Positions 6,764 through 12,976 of a DNA stretch of 39,079 nt are shown here, piece after piece (positions within the stretch are counted from its first letter, which is position 1; each line of letters opens with the position of its first letter). Source of the DNA: a virus; the IMG/VR virus record IMGVR_UViG_3300022707_000213, positions 1 to 39,079 of that record. One strand, written 5' to 3'. The notes beneath the pieces are model-generated. The model saw only the letters and a list, made by a program, of their open reading frames with translations, was not told the DNA's origin and ran no database searches. The position numbers were made by a program, and so were the translations under genes.

Positions 6764-7320
6764 AAGAGATATTTAAAACAATACCTAATTATCCAGATTA
6801 CCAAGTAAGTAATTTAGGCAGGATTAAATCGATATCAAGAAGTATATTTAATGGTCATGGATATTTTAATTCTAAGGAAAAAATATTAAAGCCACAATTA
6901 GGAACTCATGGATATTATCATGTGGGATTATATTTAAACAACAATAGAAAAACCATTAAAATTCACCAGTTAGTTGCAATAGCTTTTTTAGATCACATTC
7001 CTAACAGGTATAAAATGACGGTTGACCATGTTAATAATATAAGGACTGATAATCGTTTAGAAAATATTCAGGTTATAACTCCTAGAGAAAATTCTAGTAA
7101 AGACAGGTATGGAGGAGCAAGTAAATATATTGGGGTTTGTTGGGATAAAGCACGTAAAAAATGGAAGGCTCAAATTAAAATTAACGAGAATCAAATTTTC
7201 TTAGGTCGTTACGAAATAGAATTACAGGCTAAAGAAGCGTATCAAAAAGGTTTAAAAAACATCGACACATACAATAGAAGCCCTAAAGACTTTAGGAAAT
7301 TAATCAATGAAATTATATGA
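6760..7320 (+). CDS. NUMOD4-HNH homing-type endonuclease with AP2-like domain
   Basis: 186 residues from the ATG in the ATGA overlap; a start 18 bp upstream also exists. Domains run NUMOD4 (IPNYPDYQVSNLGRIKS), HNH (KIHQLVAIAFL then MTVDHVNNIRTDNRLENIQ) and a C-terminal AP2-like DNA-binding segment (YIGVCWDKARKKWKAQI to AKEAYQKGL). This is the classic layout of free-standing phage homing endonucleases that spread into phages lacking them. It sits between the CAP and barrel genes in the same operon direction, so it behaves as an intergenic mobile gene. Confidence 0.85.
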   Translation: MKEIFKTIPNYPDYQVSNLGRIKSISRSIFNGHGYFNSKEKILKPQLGTHGYYHVGLYLNNNRKTIKIHQLVAIAFLDHIPNRYKMTVDHVNNIRTDNRLENIQVITPRENSSKDRYGGASKYIGVCWDKARKKWKAQIKINENQIFLGRYEIELQAKEAYQKGLKNIDTYNRSPKDFRKLINEII

Positions 7321-7787
7321 AACTAATGATAATTTTTTCCCTCGTAATTTTATCAATTTCAATTAATGCACAAGATAAAAGATTTACATCATACGCATAC
7401 ACCGAGCCAATGGCTTATGATGATGGGTTTAACATTGGGTTAGCAATAGAATATCAAATGACTATTATGTATTTTAAGGTTCAAACATTTATATTTCCAG
7501 ACCTAAATGGAATAAGTTATTTTGATTTACAAGGAACTATACTTGGATTTAATTATCATTACAACGATTATAGGCTGTTTTTAGGAGGTAAGACAGGTAT
7601 TATAAAACGTGATAAATATATATATCCAGTCGTTGGGGTTGAGTTCGGTTTAGAGCGTTATTTTAATAGTTTTTATATTGGTGGTCAGGGTTCTTGGGAT
7701 TTTAGAATGGACGATAAATATTGGAACGCCAAAGCCACAGGGTATTGGAGGTATAACGCAGGAATTAAAATTGGTTTTTATTGGTAA
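7317..7787 (+). CDS. Secreted outer-membrane beta-barrel-like protein
   Basis: 156 residues. The N-terminal 19 residues form a clean signal peptide (hydrophobic core, cleavage after NAQ). The mature part alternates aromatic strands (YQMTIMYFKVQTFIF, YRLFLGGKTG, FYIGGQGSWDFR) and ends in an aromatic C-terminal strand (GIKIGFYW) as outer membrane barrels do. I infer a small barrel placed in the host outer membrane during infection, possibly masking receptors. Alternatives are a periplasmic beta-sandwich or a host-acquired protein. It starts by ATGA overlap. Confidence 0.7.
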   Translation: MKLMIIFSLVILSISINAQDKRFTSYAYTEPMAYDDGFNIGLAIEYQMTIMYFKVQTFIFPDLNGISYFDLQGTILGFNYHYNDYRLFLGGKTGIIKRDKYIYPVVGVEFGLERYFNSFYIGGQGSWDFRMDDKYWNAKATGYWRYNAGIKIGFYW

Positions 7788-7789
7788 TT

Positions 7790-7882
7790 ATGTTATCTTT
7801 AAGGGTTCAATACCAAGATAGAAACGATGTATCTAAAGGGTACATTATAGAGGCATCAGCGGGAGTAAGTATTAGAAACTGA
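7790..7882 (+). CDS. Possible 30-residue peptide gene
   Basis: Short frame starting 2 bp after the barrel gene with a TAATTATG junction, encoding a peptide that begins MLSLRVQYQDRND. No features are recognised. It is not in frame with the barrel gene, so it is not a simple remnant of its end. Confidence 0.3.
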   Translation: MLSLRVQYQDRNDVSKGYIIEASAGVSIRN

Positions 7883-7914
7883 AACAATATATAAAAAACG
7901 AACACAATGTTATT

Positions 7915-8163
7915 ATGAACAAAGCAGAAGAAATATTAATTGAAGAAACTATTAAAGTATTTGAAAAAACGGCTTGTAAACAAACTTATCAAATGGCAGA
8001 AGGCATAAAAGAAGCTGTAAAGTTCTACCACCAAAGCCGAGTAAATTCTATAAGTGATTATTCAATAGTGAGAGAATTTAATAAAAGATTTGCAGATGGT
8101 AGTCAAGAAATACAGTTTGCAGATGGTGGAATTTATGTTAAAAACAAACTACTAAAACAATGA
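7915..8163 (+). CDS. Small paralogue, HQSRVN family
   Basis: 82 residues. It shares YHQSRVNSIS and the ending VKNKLLKQ with the proteins at 5241 and 5644; the Trp/Phe of the usual WFKNKL is replaced by YV. It is helical, acidic then basic. The third copy lies 2 kb away from the other two, beyond the CAP, HNH and barrel genes, as if those were inserted between duplicates or the copy moved. Its TGA overlaps the next start. Confidence 0.65.
   Translation: MNKAEEILIEETIKVFEKTACKQTYQMAEGIKEAVKFYHQSRVNSISDYSIVREFNKRFADGSQEIQFADGGIYVKNKLLKQ
8138..8161 (+). repeat. 24-bp exact direct repeat, copy 2
   Basis: Identical to 5867-5890, at the 3' end of the 7915 gene. Confidence 0.85.
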
Positions 8164-8255
8164 CCGATCAAAACAAACCAAATGTAGTAGCAACAGCGAT
8201 TATTTTACTAATTATTGAATGTATAATAGCAATTTTAATTATCCTAAATCTGTAG
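8160..8255 (+). CDS. 31-residue single-span membrane peptide
   Basis: Coupled by ATGA overlap. A short polar N-terminus (MTDQNKPNVV) precedes one long hydrophobic span. It ends in the recurrent AAATCTGTAG junction (C-terminal Asn-Leu). Confidence 0.45.
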   Translation: MTDQNKPNVVATAIILLIIECIIAILIILNL

Positions 8256-8285
8256 GTATTGAAGCCTACGCAAAAACTAAAAATT

Positions 8286-8615
8286 ATGAGCAAAAGAAAC
8301 ATTAATAAAAAACTTTATGAACAACTAAAAGAAAGTTTAACAATACACCACGAGGGCGGAAGTATAACAGAACCTTTATATGATGAAGTTGAAGATGTGC
8401 ATGATGCTATTTATAACCATTACAAAGTAAAAGATTTGCAGCATCATAAAGATACTACCATAGGGCTGTTTGCTACCGATAAAGAAATAGGAGAATTGTT
8501 ATATATGTTTTGGCAGCGAACTTCTGACGCTTGCCCTTTAGAATGTGGTGAGGCTGAAAAACAGGAGGCTGATTTTAAAGAGTGGGTAAAAACTATTAGT
8601 TGGAAGATTTCTTGA
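8286..8615 (+). CDS. Conserved-looking hypothetical protein, acidic
   Basis: 109 residues from the ATG at 8286, which follows AATT; an upstream TTG would extend it but has no support. It is soluble and helical, with an acidic segment EPLYDEVEDVHDAIYNHY, a Cys pair (CPLEC) and a Trp-rich end (KEWVKTISWKIS). The family is not recognised. The early-region position suggests a host-interaction or replication accessory. Confidence 0.6.
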   Translation: MSKRNINKKLYEQLKESLTIHHEGGSITEPLYDEVEDVHDAIYNHYKVKDLQHHKDTTIGLFATDKEIGELLYMFWQRTSDACPLECGEAEKQEADFKEWVKTISWKIS

Positions 8616-8625
8616 TTAAATTATT

Positions 8626-8644
8626 AATACAAAATTAGTGTAGT
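8626..8644 (+). repeat. 19-bp exact direct repeat, copy 1
   Basis: AATACAAAATTAGTGTAGT, identical to 8960-8978. It lies just before the start of the 8646 gene; the two copies bracket two small genes. Confidence 0.9.
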
Positions 8645-8645
8645 T

Positions 8646-8783
8646 ATGGATATGAAAAGTTTAATACTTGAAAATAAACCAAGAGGTTACGATAATTGGC
8701 TAATAAATGGAACGAGCAATCATTATCTAAATGAGGAATGTATTTCTTATAAGAAAATGTTAGATGAACTAAACAAACTGTAA
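8646..8783 (+). CDS. 45-residue hypothetical protein
   Basis: Begins MDMKSLILENKPRGYDNWL and ends NKL at an AACTGTAA junction. It is soluble and mixed charged, with no known motif. It is the first of two genes between the 19-bp repeats. Confidence 0.5.
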   Translation: MDMKSLILENKPRGYDNWLINGTSNHYLNEECISYKKMLDELNKL

Positions 8784-8795
8784 ATAAAGAAGATT

Positions 8796-8972
8796 ATGAA
8801 AGCAACAACATTAGAAATATTTTTAATAGGGATAAATTTATTATTAGTAATCGGACTTTATGTTTCAGTACTTCTATGGAAGAAATATGAAAAAGAAAAC
8901 AAGGTCTTAAAAAGAGATAGAGAATTTTTATTAAACGAACTTAAAATTATTGAATCAACAATACAAAATTAG
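8796..8972 (+). CDS. 58-residue membrane-anchored coiled-coil protein
   Basis: An N-terminal hydrophobic span (about residues 8-28) is followed by a charged heptad-like helix (KKYEKENKVLKRDREFLLNEL). It resembles Rz-like or other small anchored coils in topology only. The second copy of the 19-bp repeat forms its 3' end. Confidence 0.5.
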   Translation: MKATTLEIFLIGINLLLVIGLYVSVLLWKKYEKENKVLKRDREFLLNELKIIESTIQN

Positions 8973-8978
8973 TGTAGT
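8960..8978 (+). repeat. 19-bp exact direct repeat, copy 2
   Basis: Second copy of 8626-8644, ending right at the start codon of the 8979 gene. Recombination between the copies would cleanly remove 334 bp and both small genes. Confidence 0.9.
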
Positions 8979-9167
8979 ATGATGATAAGCTCGGAATTTG
9001 ACGAAAGCCAAAAAAAACGTCGGAGAAGAATATTTAATCAGAATTTAAAAACGGCTGAAAAATTAAATATTAGAATCAAACATTTTTTAAAAAATGTAAA
9101 TGAAAATTACTCTTTAACCGAAGGTCAAAAGAATGAGATTAAAATTAACATTATAAAAAATCTGTAG
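8979..9167 (+). CDS. 62-residue basic hypothetical protein
   Basis: Very basic near the N-terminus (KKRRRRIF), helical throughout, ending KNL at an AAATCTGTAG junction. It could bind nucleic acid. It is unrecognised. Confidence 0.55.
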   Translation: MMISSEFDESQKKRRRRIFNQNLKTAEKLNIRIKHFLKNVNENYSLTEGQKNEIKINIIKNL

Positions 9168-9171
9168 AATT

Positions 9172-9381
9172 ATGGATGCATCAGAATTTCACAAAGAATG
9201 GAGAAAAAAGAATCCTATAGCGAGTTGGATGAAATTTGCTGAAGCATATAATAAATACAAAATTAATAGAGTAGAAGAAAAAGATATCAGAAATATTGCT
9301 TTTGAAGATCACGAATATGATTTATCAACAGAGCAAATAATTATTGATTCAATAAATAAATATAAGTCACGAAATCTGTAG
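9172..9381 (+). CDS. 69-residue protein, possible divergent HQSRVN-family member
   Basis: Helical, with FAEAYNKYKINRVEEKDI resembling the EAYHQSRVNAISDEDI segment of the 5241 paralogue. The resemblance is weak but lies in the right place. It ends SRNL within a 14-bp sequence repeated at the end of the methyltransferase gene. Confidence 0.55.
   Translation: MDASEFHKEWRKKNPIASWMKFAEAYNKYKINRVEEKDIRNIAFEDHEYDLSTEQIIIDSINKYKSRNL
9367..9380 (+). repeat. 14-bp exact direct repeat, copy 1
   Basis: TCACGAAATCTGTA, identical to 10416-10429. The two copies bracket the 9385 gene and the methyltransferase gene. Confidence 0.75.
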
Positions 9382-9384
9382 ATA

Positions 9385-9603
9385 ATGGGAAAACTTTATT
9401 TAAACATAAACGAAATAGATGCAATGGAATTAAAACCTAATGATCAGGTGAAATGCACCTATTCAAGAGTTGAAGGCAGGACAGGACAAATATTTACTGT
9501 TTCAAAAGGAAACCCATCAAAGAAAGCACTCGATAACGGATTTAGGTCAAGACCAAACTTATCTTTTTTGGCAAGTTATGGTGACCAATTCCAAAAACTG
9601 TAG
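9385..9603 (+). CDS. 72-residue hypothetical protein preceding methyltransferase
   Basis: Beta-like small protein (LKPNDQVKCTYSRVEGRTGQIFTV) with an SH3-like flavour. It ends QKL at an AACTGTAG junction, 8 bp before the methyltransferase start. It may be an accessory of that gene or simply a passenger of the same cassette. Confidence 0.55.
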   Translation: MGKLYLNINEIDAMELKPNDQVKCTYSRVEGRTGQIFTVSKGNPSKKALDNGFRSRPNLSFLASYGDQFQKL

Positions 9604-9611
9604 TTAAAAAA

Positions 9612-10430
9612 ATGACGCATGGATCACTATTTAGTGGAATTGGAGGATTTGATTTAGCGGCTCAATGGATGGATTGGGAAAACGTATTCCATTGCGAGTG
9701 GAACGAATTTGGAAAACGAATTTTAAAATATTACTGGCCAAAGGCTATAACTTATGACGACATCACCAAAACAGATTTCTCTATTCACCGAGGAAAAATT
9801 GACATCCTTACAGGGGGATTCCCTTGCCAACCATATAGTAATGCAGGAAGTGGCAAAGGTAAAGAAGATGAGAGACATTTATGGCCAGAAATGCTTAGAG
9901 CGATTCGGCAGATTAAACCAAAATGGATCGTGGGCGAAAACGTTTCTGGAATTGTTAGTTGGTCAAACGGATTGGTATTCGAAGAAATACAAAACGATTT
10001 GGAAATTGAAGGGTACAATATACAATCGGTATTATTTCCAGCTATCAGTATCGGGGCTGACCACATCAGAGAAAGGGTTTGGTTTGTTGCCTACTCCAGC
10101 AGCTTGGGACGGGAAAATGTACAAAGTAACACGAGAAGCAGCTCTAACTCGGTTAGCAACTCAAAAAGGGGAAGGAAGAAAACTTCGTGGTGGAAAAAAG
10201 AAACAGATGTCCTGGATCCATCATGCAATACTTTTCTACGGTTTCAAGAAATGTACGGCAAACCCCCAATTTTCGATGTGGATGATGGGCTTCCCTTTAG
10301 ATTGGACGGAATTACCGTTCCAAAATGGATTGAAGAATCACATAAAGGAGGAGGAAACGCAATAGTGCCACAAATGGCATTACAAATATTTAAAACAATC
10401 GAACAGTACGACTGTTCACGAAATCTGTAA
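9612..10430 (+). CDS. DNA C5-cytosine methyltransferase (Dcm-like)
   Basis: 272 residues. Motif I is GSLFSGIGGFDLA (4-16), motif IV GGFPCQPYS with catalytic Cys72, motif VI ENV (110-112), motif VIII HIRERVWF (151-158) and motif X GGGNAIVPQ (247-255). The region between VIII and X, where the target-recognition domain sits, is short (about 85 residues), low in hydrophobics and Ser/Asn-rich; a canonical motif IX is not obvious. No restriction enzyme is nearby, so an orphan methylase protecting phage DNA is the simplest role. A long +1-frame ORF lies inside it. Confidence 0.9.
   Translation: MTHGSLFSGIGGFDLAAQWMDWENVFHCEWNEFGKRILKYYWPKAITYDDITKTDFSIHRGKIDILTGGFPCQPYSNAGSGKGKEDERHLWPEMLRAIRQIKPKWIVGENVSGIVSWSNGLVFEEIQNDLEIEGYNIQSVLFPAISIGADHIRERVWFVAYSSSLGRENVQSNTRSSSNSVSNSKRGRKKTSWWKKETDVLDPSCNTFLRFQEMYGKPPIFDVDDGLPFRLDGITVPKWIEESHKGGGNAIVPQMALQIFKTIEQYDCSRNL
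9754..10365 (+). CDS. 203-codon ORF overlapping the methyltransferase in the +1 frame
   Basis: An ATG-initiated frame of 612 bp lies wholly inside the methyltransferase gene. The predicted protein has non-random features: GQKCLERFGRLNQNGSWAKT (44-63), a Trp/Tyr/Lys-rich stretch, GLLPTPAAWDG (110-120) and NPQFSMWMMGFPLDWTELPF (170-189). From memory, proteins with GSWAKTF, LLPTP and MMGFPxxWTxLPF occur in Bacteroidota phages near Dcm genes as hypothetical proteins. The MGFPLDW stretch resembles methylase motif IX (GFP). It may be a genuine dual-coded gene or a conserved shadow of the methylase; sequence alone does not settle it. Confidence 0.5.
   Translation: MTTSPKQISLFTEEKLTSLQGDSLANHIVMQEVAKVKKMRDIYGQKCLERFGRLNQNGSWAKTFLELLVGQTDWYSKKYKTIWKLKGTIYNRYYFQLSVSGLTTSEKGFGLLPTPAAWDGKMYKVTREAALTRLATQKGEGRKLRGGKKKQMSWIHHAILFYGFKKCTANPQFSMWMMGFPLDWTELPFQNGLKNHIKEEETQ
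10416..10429 (+). repeat. 14-bp exact direct repeat, copy 2
   Basis: Second copy of 9367-9380, at the 3' end of the methyltransferase gene; both encode a C-terminal Ser-Arg-Asn-Leu. Confidence 0.75.
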
Positions 10431-10442
10431 ATATTATAGACG

Positions 10443-10757
10443 ATGGAAGAACGAGAACAAATCCTAAAAATGTTGTTAGGTGAGAATAATATTATTTCTA
10501 TGCCTTCAAAAATGGTGTTTCATACATCACGTGGGAAGATAGATGGTTTAACTAAAATGATTTTTGGTGGCTCTGGATATGTTTCTAATGAAATAATGTC
10601 TAAAGCTAAAGAATGGGAACGTTTGGATTGTGAAGTTATTATTATTCCAAAAAAACACTTTAAAGGGTGGTTAGATGGGCAGGGCGCACAAATAGGAAAT
10701 ATTTTACTTGGTGGTTTTCAAAGGGATGCATGTTGGGATGAAAGCAAAGAATTATAA
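10443..10757 (+). CDS. Hypothetical protein following the methyltransferase
   Basis: 104 residues, soluble alpha/beta appearance with Gly-rich turns (MIFGGSGYVSNEIM, NILLGGFQRDACWD). No catalytic motif is recognised. It starts 12 bp after the methylase stop. It could be a DNA-modification or antirestriction accessory by position only. Confidence 0.6.
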   Translation: MEEREQILKMLLGENNIISMPSKMVFHTSRGKIDGLTKMIFGGSGYVSNEIMSKAKEWERLDCEVIIIPKKHFKGWLDGQGAQIGNILLGGFQRDACWDESKEL

Positions 10758-10775
10758 AACAAAAACTGTAGAATT

Positions 10776-10916
10776 ATGAATAAGATACACTTACTAAAAG
10801 GTTTCGACCTAGAAAAAAATATACTATATACAAAATGTGGACGTGATGCTGACAAGGTAGACAGCACGATGCATATTGTAATAGTAGACTGCAAACAATG
10901 TAAAAAACTGTACTAA
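10776..10916 (+). CDS. 46-residue Cys-containing small protein
   Basis: Follows an AACTGTAGAATTATG junction. One Cys-Gly near residue 21 and a C-terminal CKQCKK pair suggest a small zinc-binding fold. It ends KKLY, a variant of the recurrent Lys-Leu ending. Confidence 0.5.
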   Translation: MNKIHLLKGFDLEKNILYTKCGRDADKVDSTMHIVIVDCKQCKKLY

Positions 10917-10918
10917 TT

Positions 10919-11065
10919 ATGAGCGAATTTGAAAGATTAGAAAACTACATTTTAAAAAAAGAATTAGAAATGGAAGATTTAAGAATACAGAAAAATGAAA
11001 TTCATAGAAAACTAGAATTAGTTTATAAAGATATTCAAGAATCAAAACAACTATTAAAACAGTGA
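10919..11065 (+). CDS. 48-residue coiled-coil protein
   Basis: Almost entirely one charged helix with heptad spacing of Leu/Ile (FERLENYILKKELEMEDL onward), ending LLKQ. It is probably an oligomerising partner protein; unrecognised. Confidence 0.5.
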   Translation: MSEFERLENYILKKELEMEDLRIQKNEIHRKLELVYKDIQESKQLLKQ

Positions 11066-11099
11066 TCTTTTGGACTAAAACTTTTTTATTAGAGAAATA

Positions 11100-11234
11100 A
11101 TGATTACATTTGAAATGTTATTTGACACTGACTTTAGGAATAGCAACGGTTTTAAAAGACAGCAGTATAATTTGGATGGGAGTCAGTGCCTTGAAGTTTT
11201 ATACTGCTTTTTTTATACTAAATATTATGGCTGA
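11100..11234 (+). CDS. 44-residue hypothetical protein
   Basis: ATG after AAATA; aromatic-rich peptide (MITFEMLFDTDFRNSNGF...) ending within the first codons of the next gene (8-bp overlap). The overlap resembles other couplings in this region. The alternative is that this is the leader of the following gene. Confidence 0.4.
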   Translation: MITFEMLFDTDFRNSNGFKRQQYNLDGSQCLEVLYCFFYTKYYG

Positions 11235-11826
11235 AAACAAAAAGACGTTTATATTTTATTCCGACTGGATTAATATGATTCGTGAAATGCCAGACAAAGA
11301 TGCAGGAGAGCTTTTAAAACACATTTTAAGCTATGTTAATGACCAATGTCCGGAAACAGATAACATACTGGTTAAAATGGCTTTTGGACACATGAAACCA
11401 TTAATAAAATCAGATTTAGTTAAGTGGGATAGTATTAGAGAAAAGAGAAAAGTGTACGGCAAAAAAGGAGGTCAAGCAAAAGCTAAGCAAAAGCTAGTAC
11501 ATGCTAAGCAAATGGAAGCCGTTAATGATAATGTAAATGTTAATGATAATGTAAATGTAATTAATATAAAAGAGGCGGAATTTAAAAATTCCTTACAACC
11601 ATTTTTAGAAGAGTTTGGAAAAGAAATGTTAAATGAATTTTATTTATATTGGACTGAAAAAAAACCAAATGGTAGAAAAATGCTTTTTGAAATGCAAAAA
11701 ACATTTGATATAAAAAGACGTTTACAACGTTGGGATAAAAACAATTTTACAAGAAAAGAAAAAAGCTACGGCAAAAAAGAAAAGAAAGACGCTTCACAAA
11801 TAATACTAGAAAAATATGGACTATAA
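11227..11826 (+). CDS. DUF6291-like protein, possible replication accessory
   Basis: 199 residues from the ATG at 11227 (MAENKKTFIFYSDW); a TTG extension upstream has a protein-unlike sequence and overlaps another frame. The N-terminal domain (FYSDWINMIREMPDKDAGELLKHILSY) is characteristic of DUF6291. A perfect 18-bp tandem duplication (11521-11556) gives an Asn/Val/Asp repeat hinge. The C-terminal domain (EFYLYWTEKKPNGRK...DIKRRLQRW) resembles C-termini of phage replication-initiation accessories. Replication involvement is inferred from this layout. Confidence 0.65.
   Translation: MAENKKTFIFYSDWINMIREMPDKDAGELLKHILSYVNDQCPETDNILVKMAFGHMKPLIKSDLVKWDSIREKRKVYGKKGGQAKAKQKLVHAKQMEAVNDNVNVNDNVNVINIKEAEFKNSLQPFLEEFGKEMLNEFYLYWTEKKPNGRKMLFEMQKTFDIKRRLQRWDKNNFTRKEKSYGKKEKKDASQIILEKYGL
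11521..11556 (+). repeat. 18-bp perfect tandem duplication inside a coding region
   Basis: The unit GTTAATGATAATGTAAAT occurs twice in direct succession. It encodes the Val-Asn-Asp-Asn-Val-Asn hinge between the two domains of the DUF6291-like protein. Copy-number change would lengthen or shorten the linker without a frameshift. Confidence 0.9.
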
Positions 11827-12082
11827 AGATAAGGCAAAGGAGTTAGTAGATAAGTTTAAAAATAAACTAAAAGAAGATGCTGAATATTTACATTTTGGAT
11901 GGGATGGACATAGTGAAATTGAAAATTGGGATGAATTAGCCAAACAATGCGCGTTAATATGTGTTGAAGAGATACAGAAGTCAAATTTAAATAATAACAT
12001 GATCGATATTGAATCTTTAGTAGAATTAGCAAAAATAAAAATATACTGGGAAGAAGTAAAACAAGAAATAGAAAAGTTATGA
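11816..12082 (+). CDS. 88-residue hypothetical protein
   Basis: Helical and acidic. It contains ELAKQCALICVEEI, a segment I associate with small conserved proteins of flavobacterial phages. It overlaps the previous gene by 11 bp and the next by ATGA, so it is part of the same probable replication operon. Function unknown. Confidence 0.6.
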   Translation: MDYKDKAKELVDKFKNKLKEDAEYLHFGWDGHSEIENWDELAKQCALICVEEIQKSNLNNNMIDIESLVELAKIKIYWEEVKQEIEKL

Positions 12083-12729
12083 ATTTAGCAGTACTAGATA
12101 AACAACTTCCATTAAAGGCTTACGACCCAGAGAAACTAAATACAATAGTACTCACAGCCTTAACACCTTTCATTAGTGGTTTACTATCACTAACAGACGA
12201 AACTAGCGCAAAACGATTAGAATTAGCCTTACCTGCTATTAAAGATTTATGTTGGGGAATGTCATTTAAGGAAATAACAAAGATGTTTGAAATGTACGCT
12301 GATAATAAATTATCGATAAAACCTATGTCAAATTATTTCGACAGAATATTACTGGGTAAAATAGTAGAGGCTTACAAACAACAAAAACCAACCCAAAAAC
12401 CAGTTTATAATTATATGTCACAAGACGAAAAGGATTTTATAATGAGTGAGGCGGTTGATAGGATTGCAAAAGACTACAAGCAACACGGTAAAATAACAGA
12501 ATCATGCTTTCATGTTTACGATCATTTATTTAGTCAGGGAAAACTACCAAAGGGAGGAAGTTATAAAGTAAAGAAGTTTAGCGAGGCGTGTTTGATATAT
12601 GCTAAAGGAGAATTCAAAGATGAAAATGAATATCAAAAAATAATTAGTACCTTTAACAAACAGGACAGGAACGAAGTAAAGAACATAGCAAAGAGATTAG
12701 TATTAGAAGATTATTATAAACAATTATAA
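12079..12729 (+). CDS. Conserved phage protein of unknown function, possible replication role
   Basis: 216 residues, soluble, helical. The N-terminal half (LTPFISGLLSLTDETSAKRL, LCWGMSFKEITKMFEMYADN) and the C-terminal basic half (HGKITESCFHVYDHLFSQGKL) suggest two helical domains. No Walker, DnaB/DnaC or primase motif is visible. It directly follows the DUF6291-like operon and is the largest unknown here, so it is a candidate for a replication or primosome function by elimination. Confidence 0.6.
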   Translation: MNLAVLDKQLPLKAYDPEKLNTIVLTALTPFISGLLSLTDETSAKRLELALPAIKDLCWGMSFKEITKMFEMYADNKLSIKPMSNYFDRILLGKIVEAYKQQKPTQKPVYNYMSQDEKDFIMSEAVDRIAKDYKQHGKITESCFHVYDHLFSQGKLPKGGSYKVKKFSEACLIYAKGEFKDENEYQKIISTFNKQDRNEVKNIAKRLVLEDYYKQL

Positions 12730-12738
12730 CACAAAAAT

Positions 12739-12951
12739 ATGACAGATAGATTAAACGGGGTTACCGTAACTTTCGATAGAGATATAAGGGATGATGATGC
12801 AGAATGTTTAATACAAGCAATAAAAATGATTAAAGGTGTTGTTCATGTTGAACCAAATATTGTTACATCAGAAGATTGGATGGCTCAAACACGCACAAAG
12901 ACAGAAATAAGAAATAAATTGTATGAGTTTATAAACACCGAACTAAAGTAG
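12739..12951 (+). CDS. Small conserved phage protein (MTDRLNGVTV type)
   Basis: 70 residues. The pattern MTDRLNGVTVTFDRDIRDDDAE.. IKMIKGVVHVEPNI is one I recall as a recurrent small protein of phages from diverse hosts, a ferredoxin-like alpha/beta mini-domain with a basic C-terminal helix. Function unknown. Confidence 0.65.
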   Translation: MTDRLNGVTVTFDRDIRDDDAECLIQAIKMIKGVVHVEPNIVTSEDWMAQTRTKTEIRNKLYEFINTELK

Positions 12952-12976
12952 AAGATTATTATAAAAAACAATAAAA

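Noticed and set aside
11110-11226. TTG-started extension of the DUF6291-like gene
   Set aside because: The encoded residues do not look like the family, and another small frame with an ATG uses the same bases.
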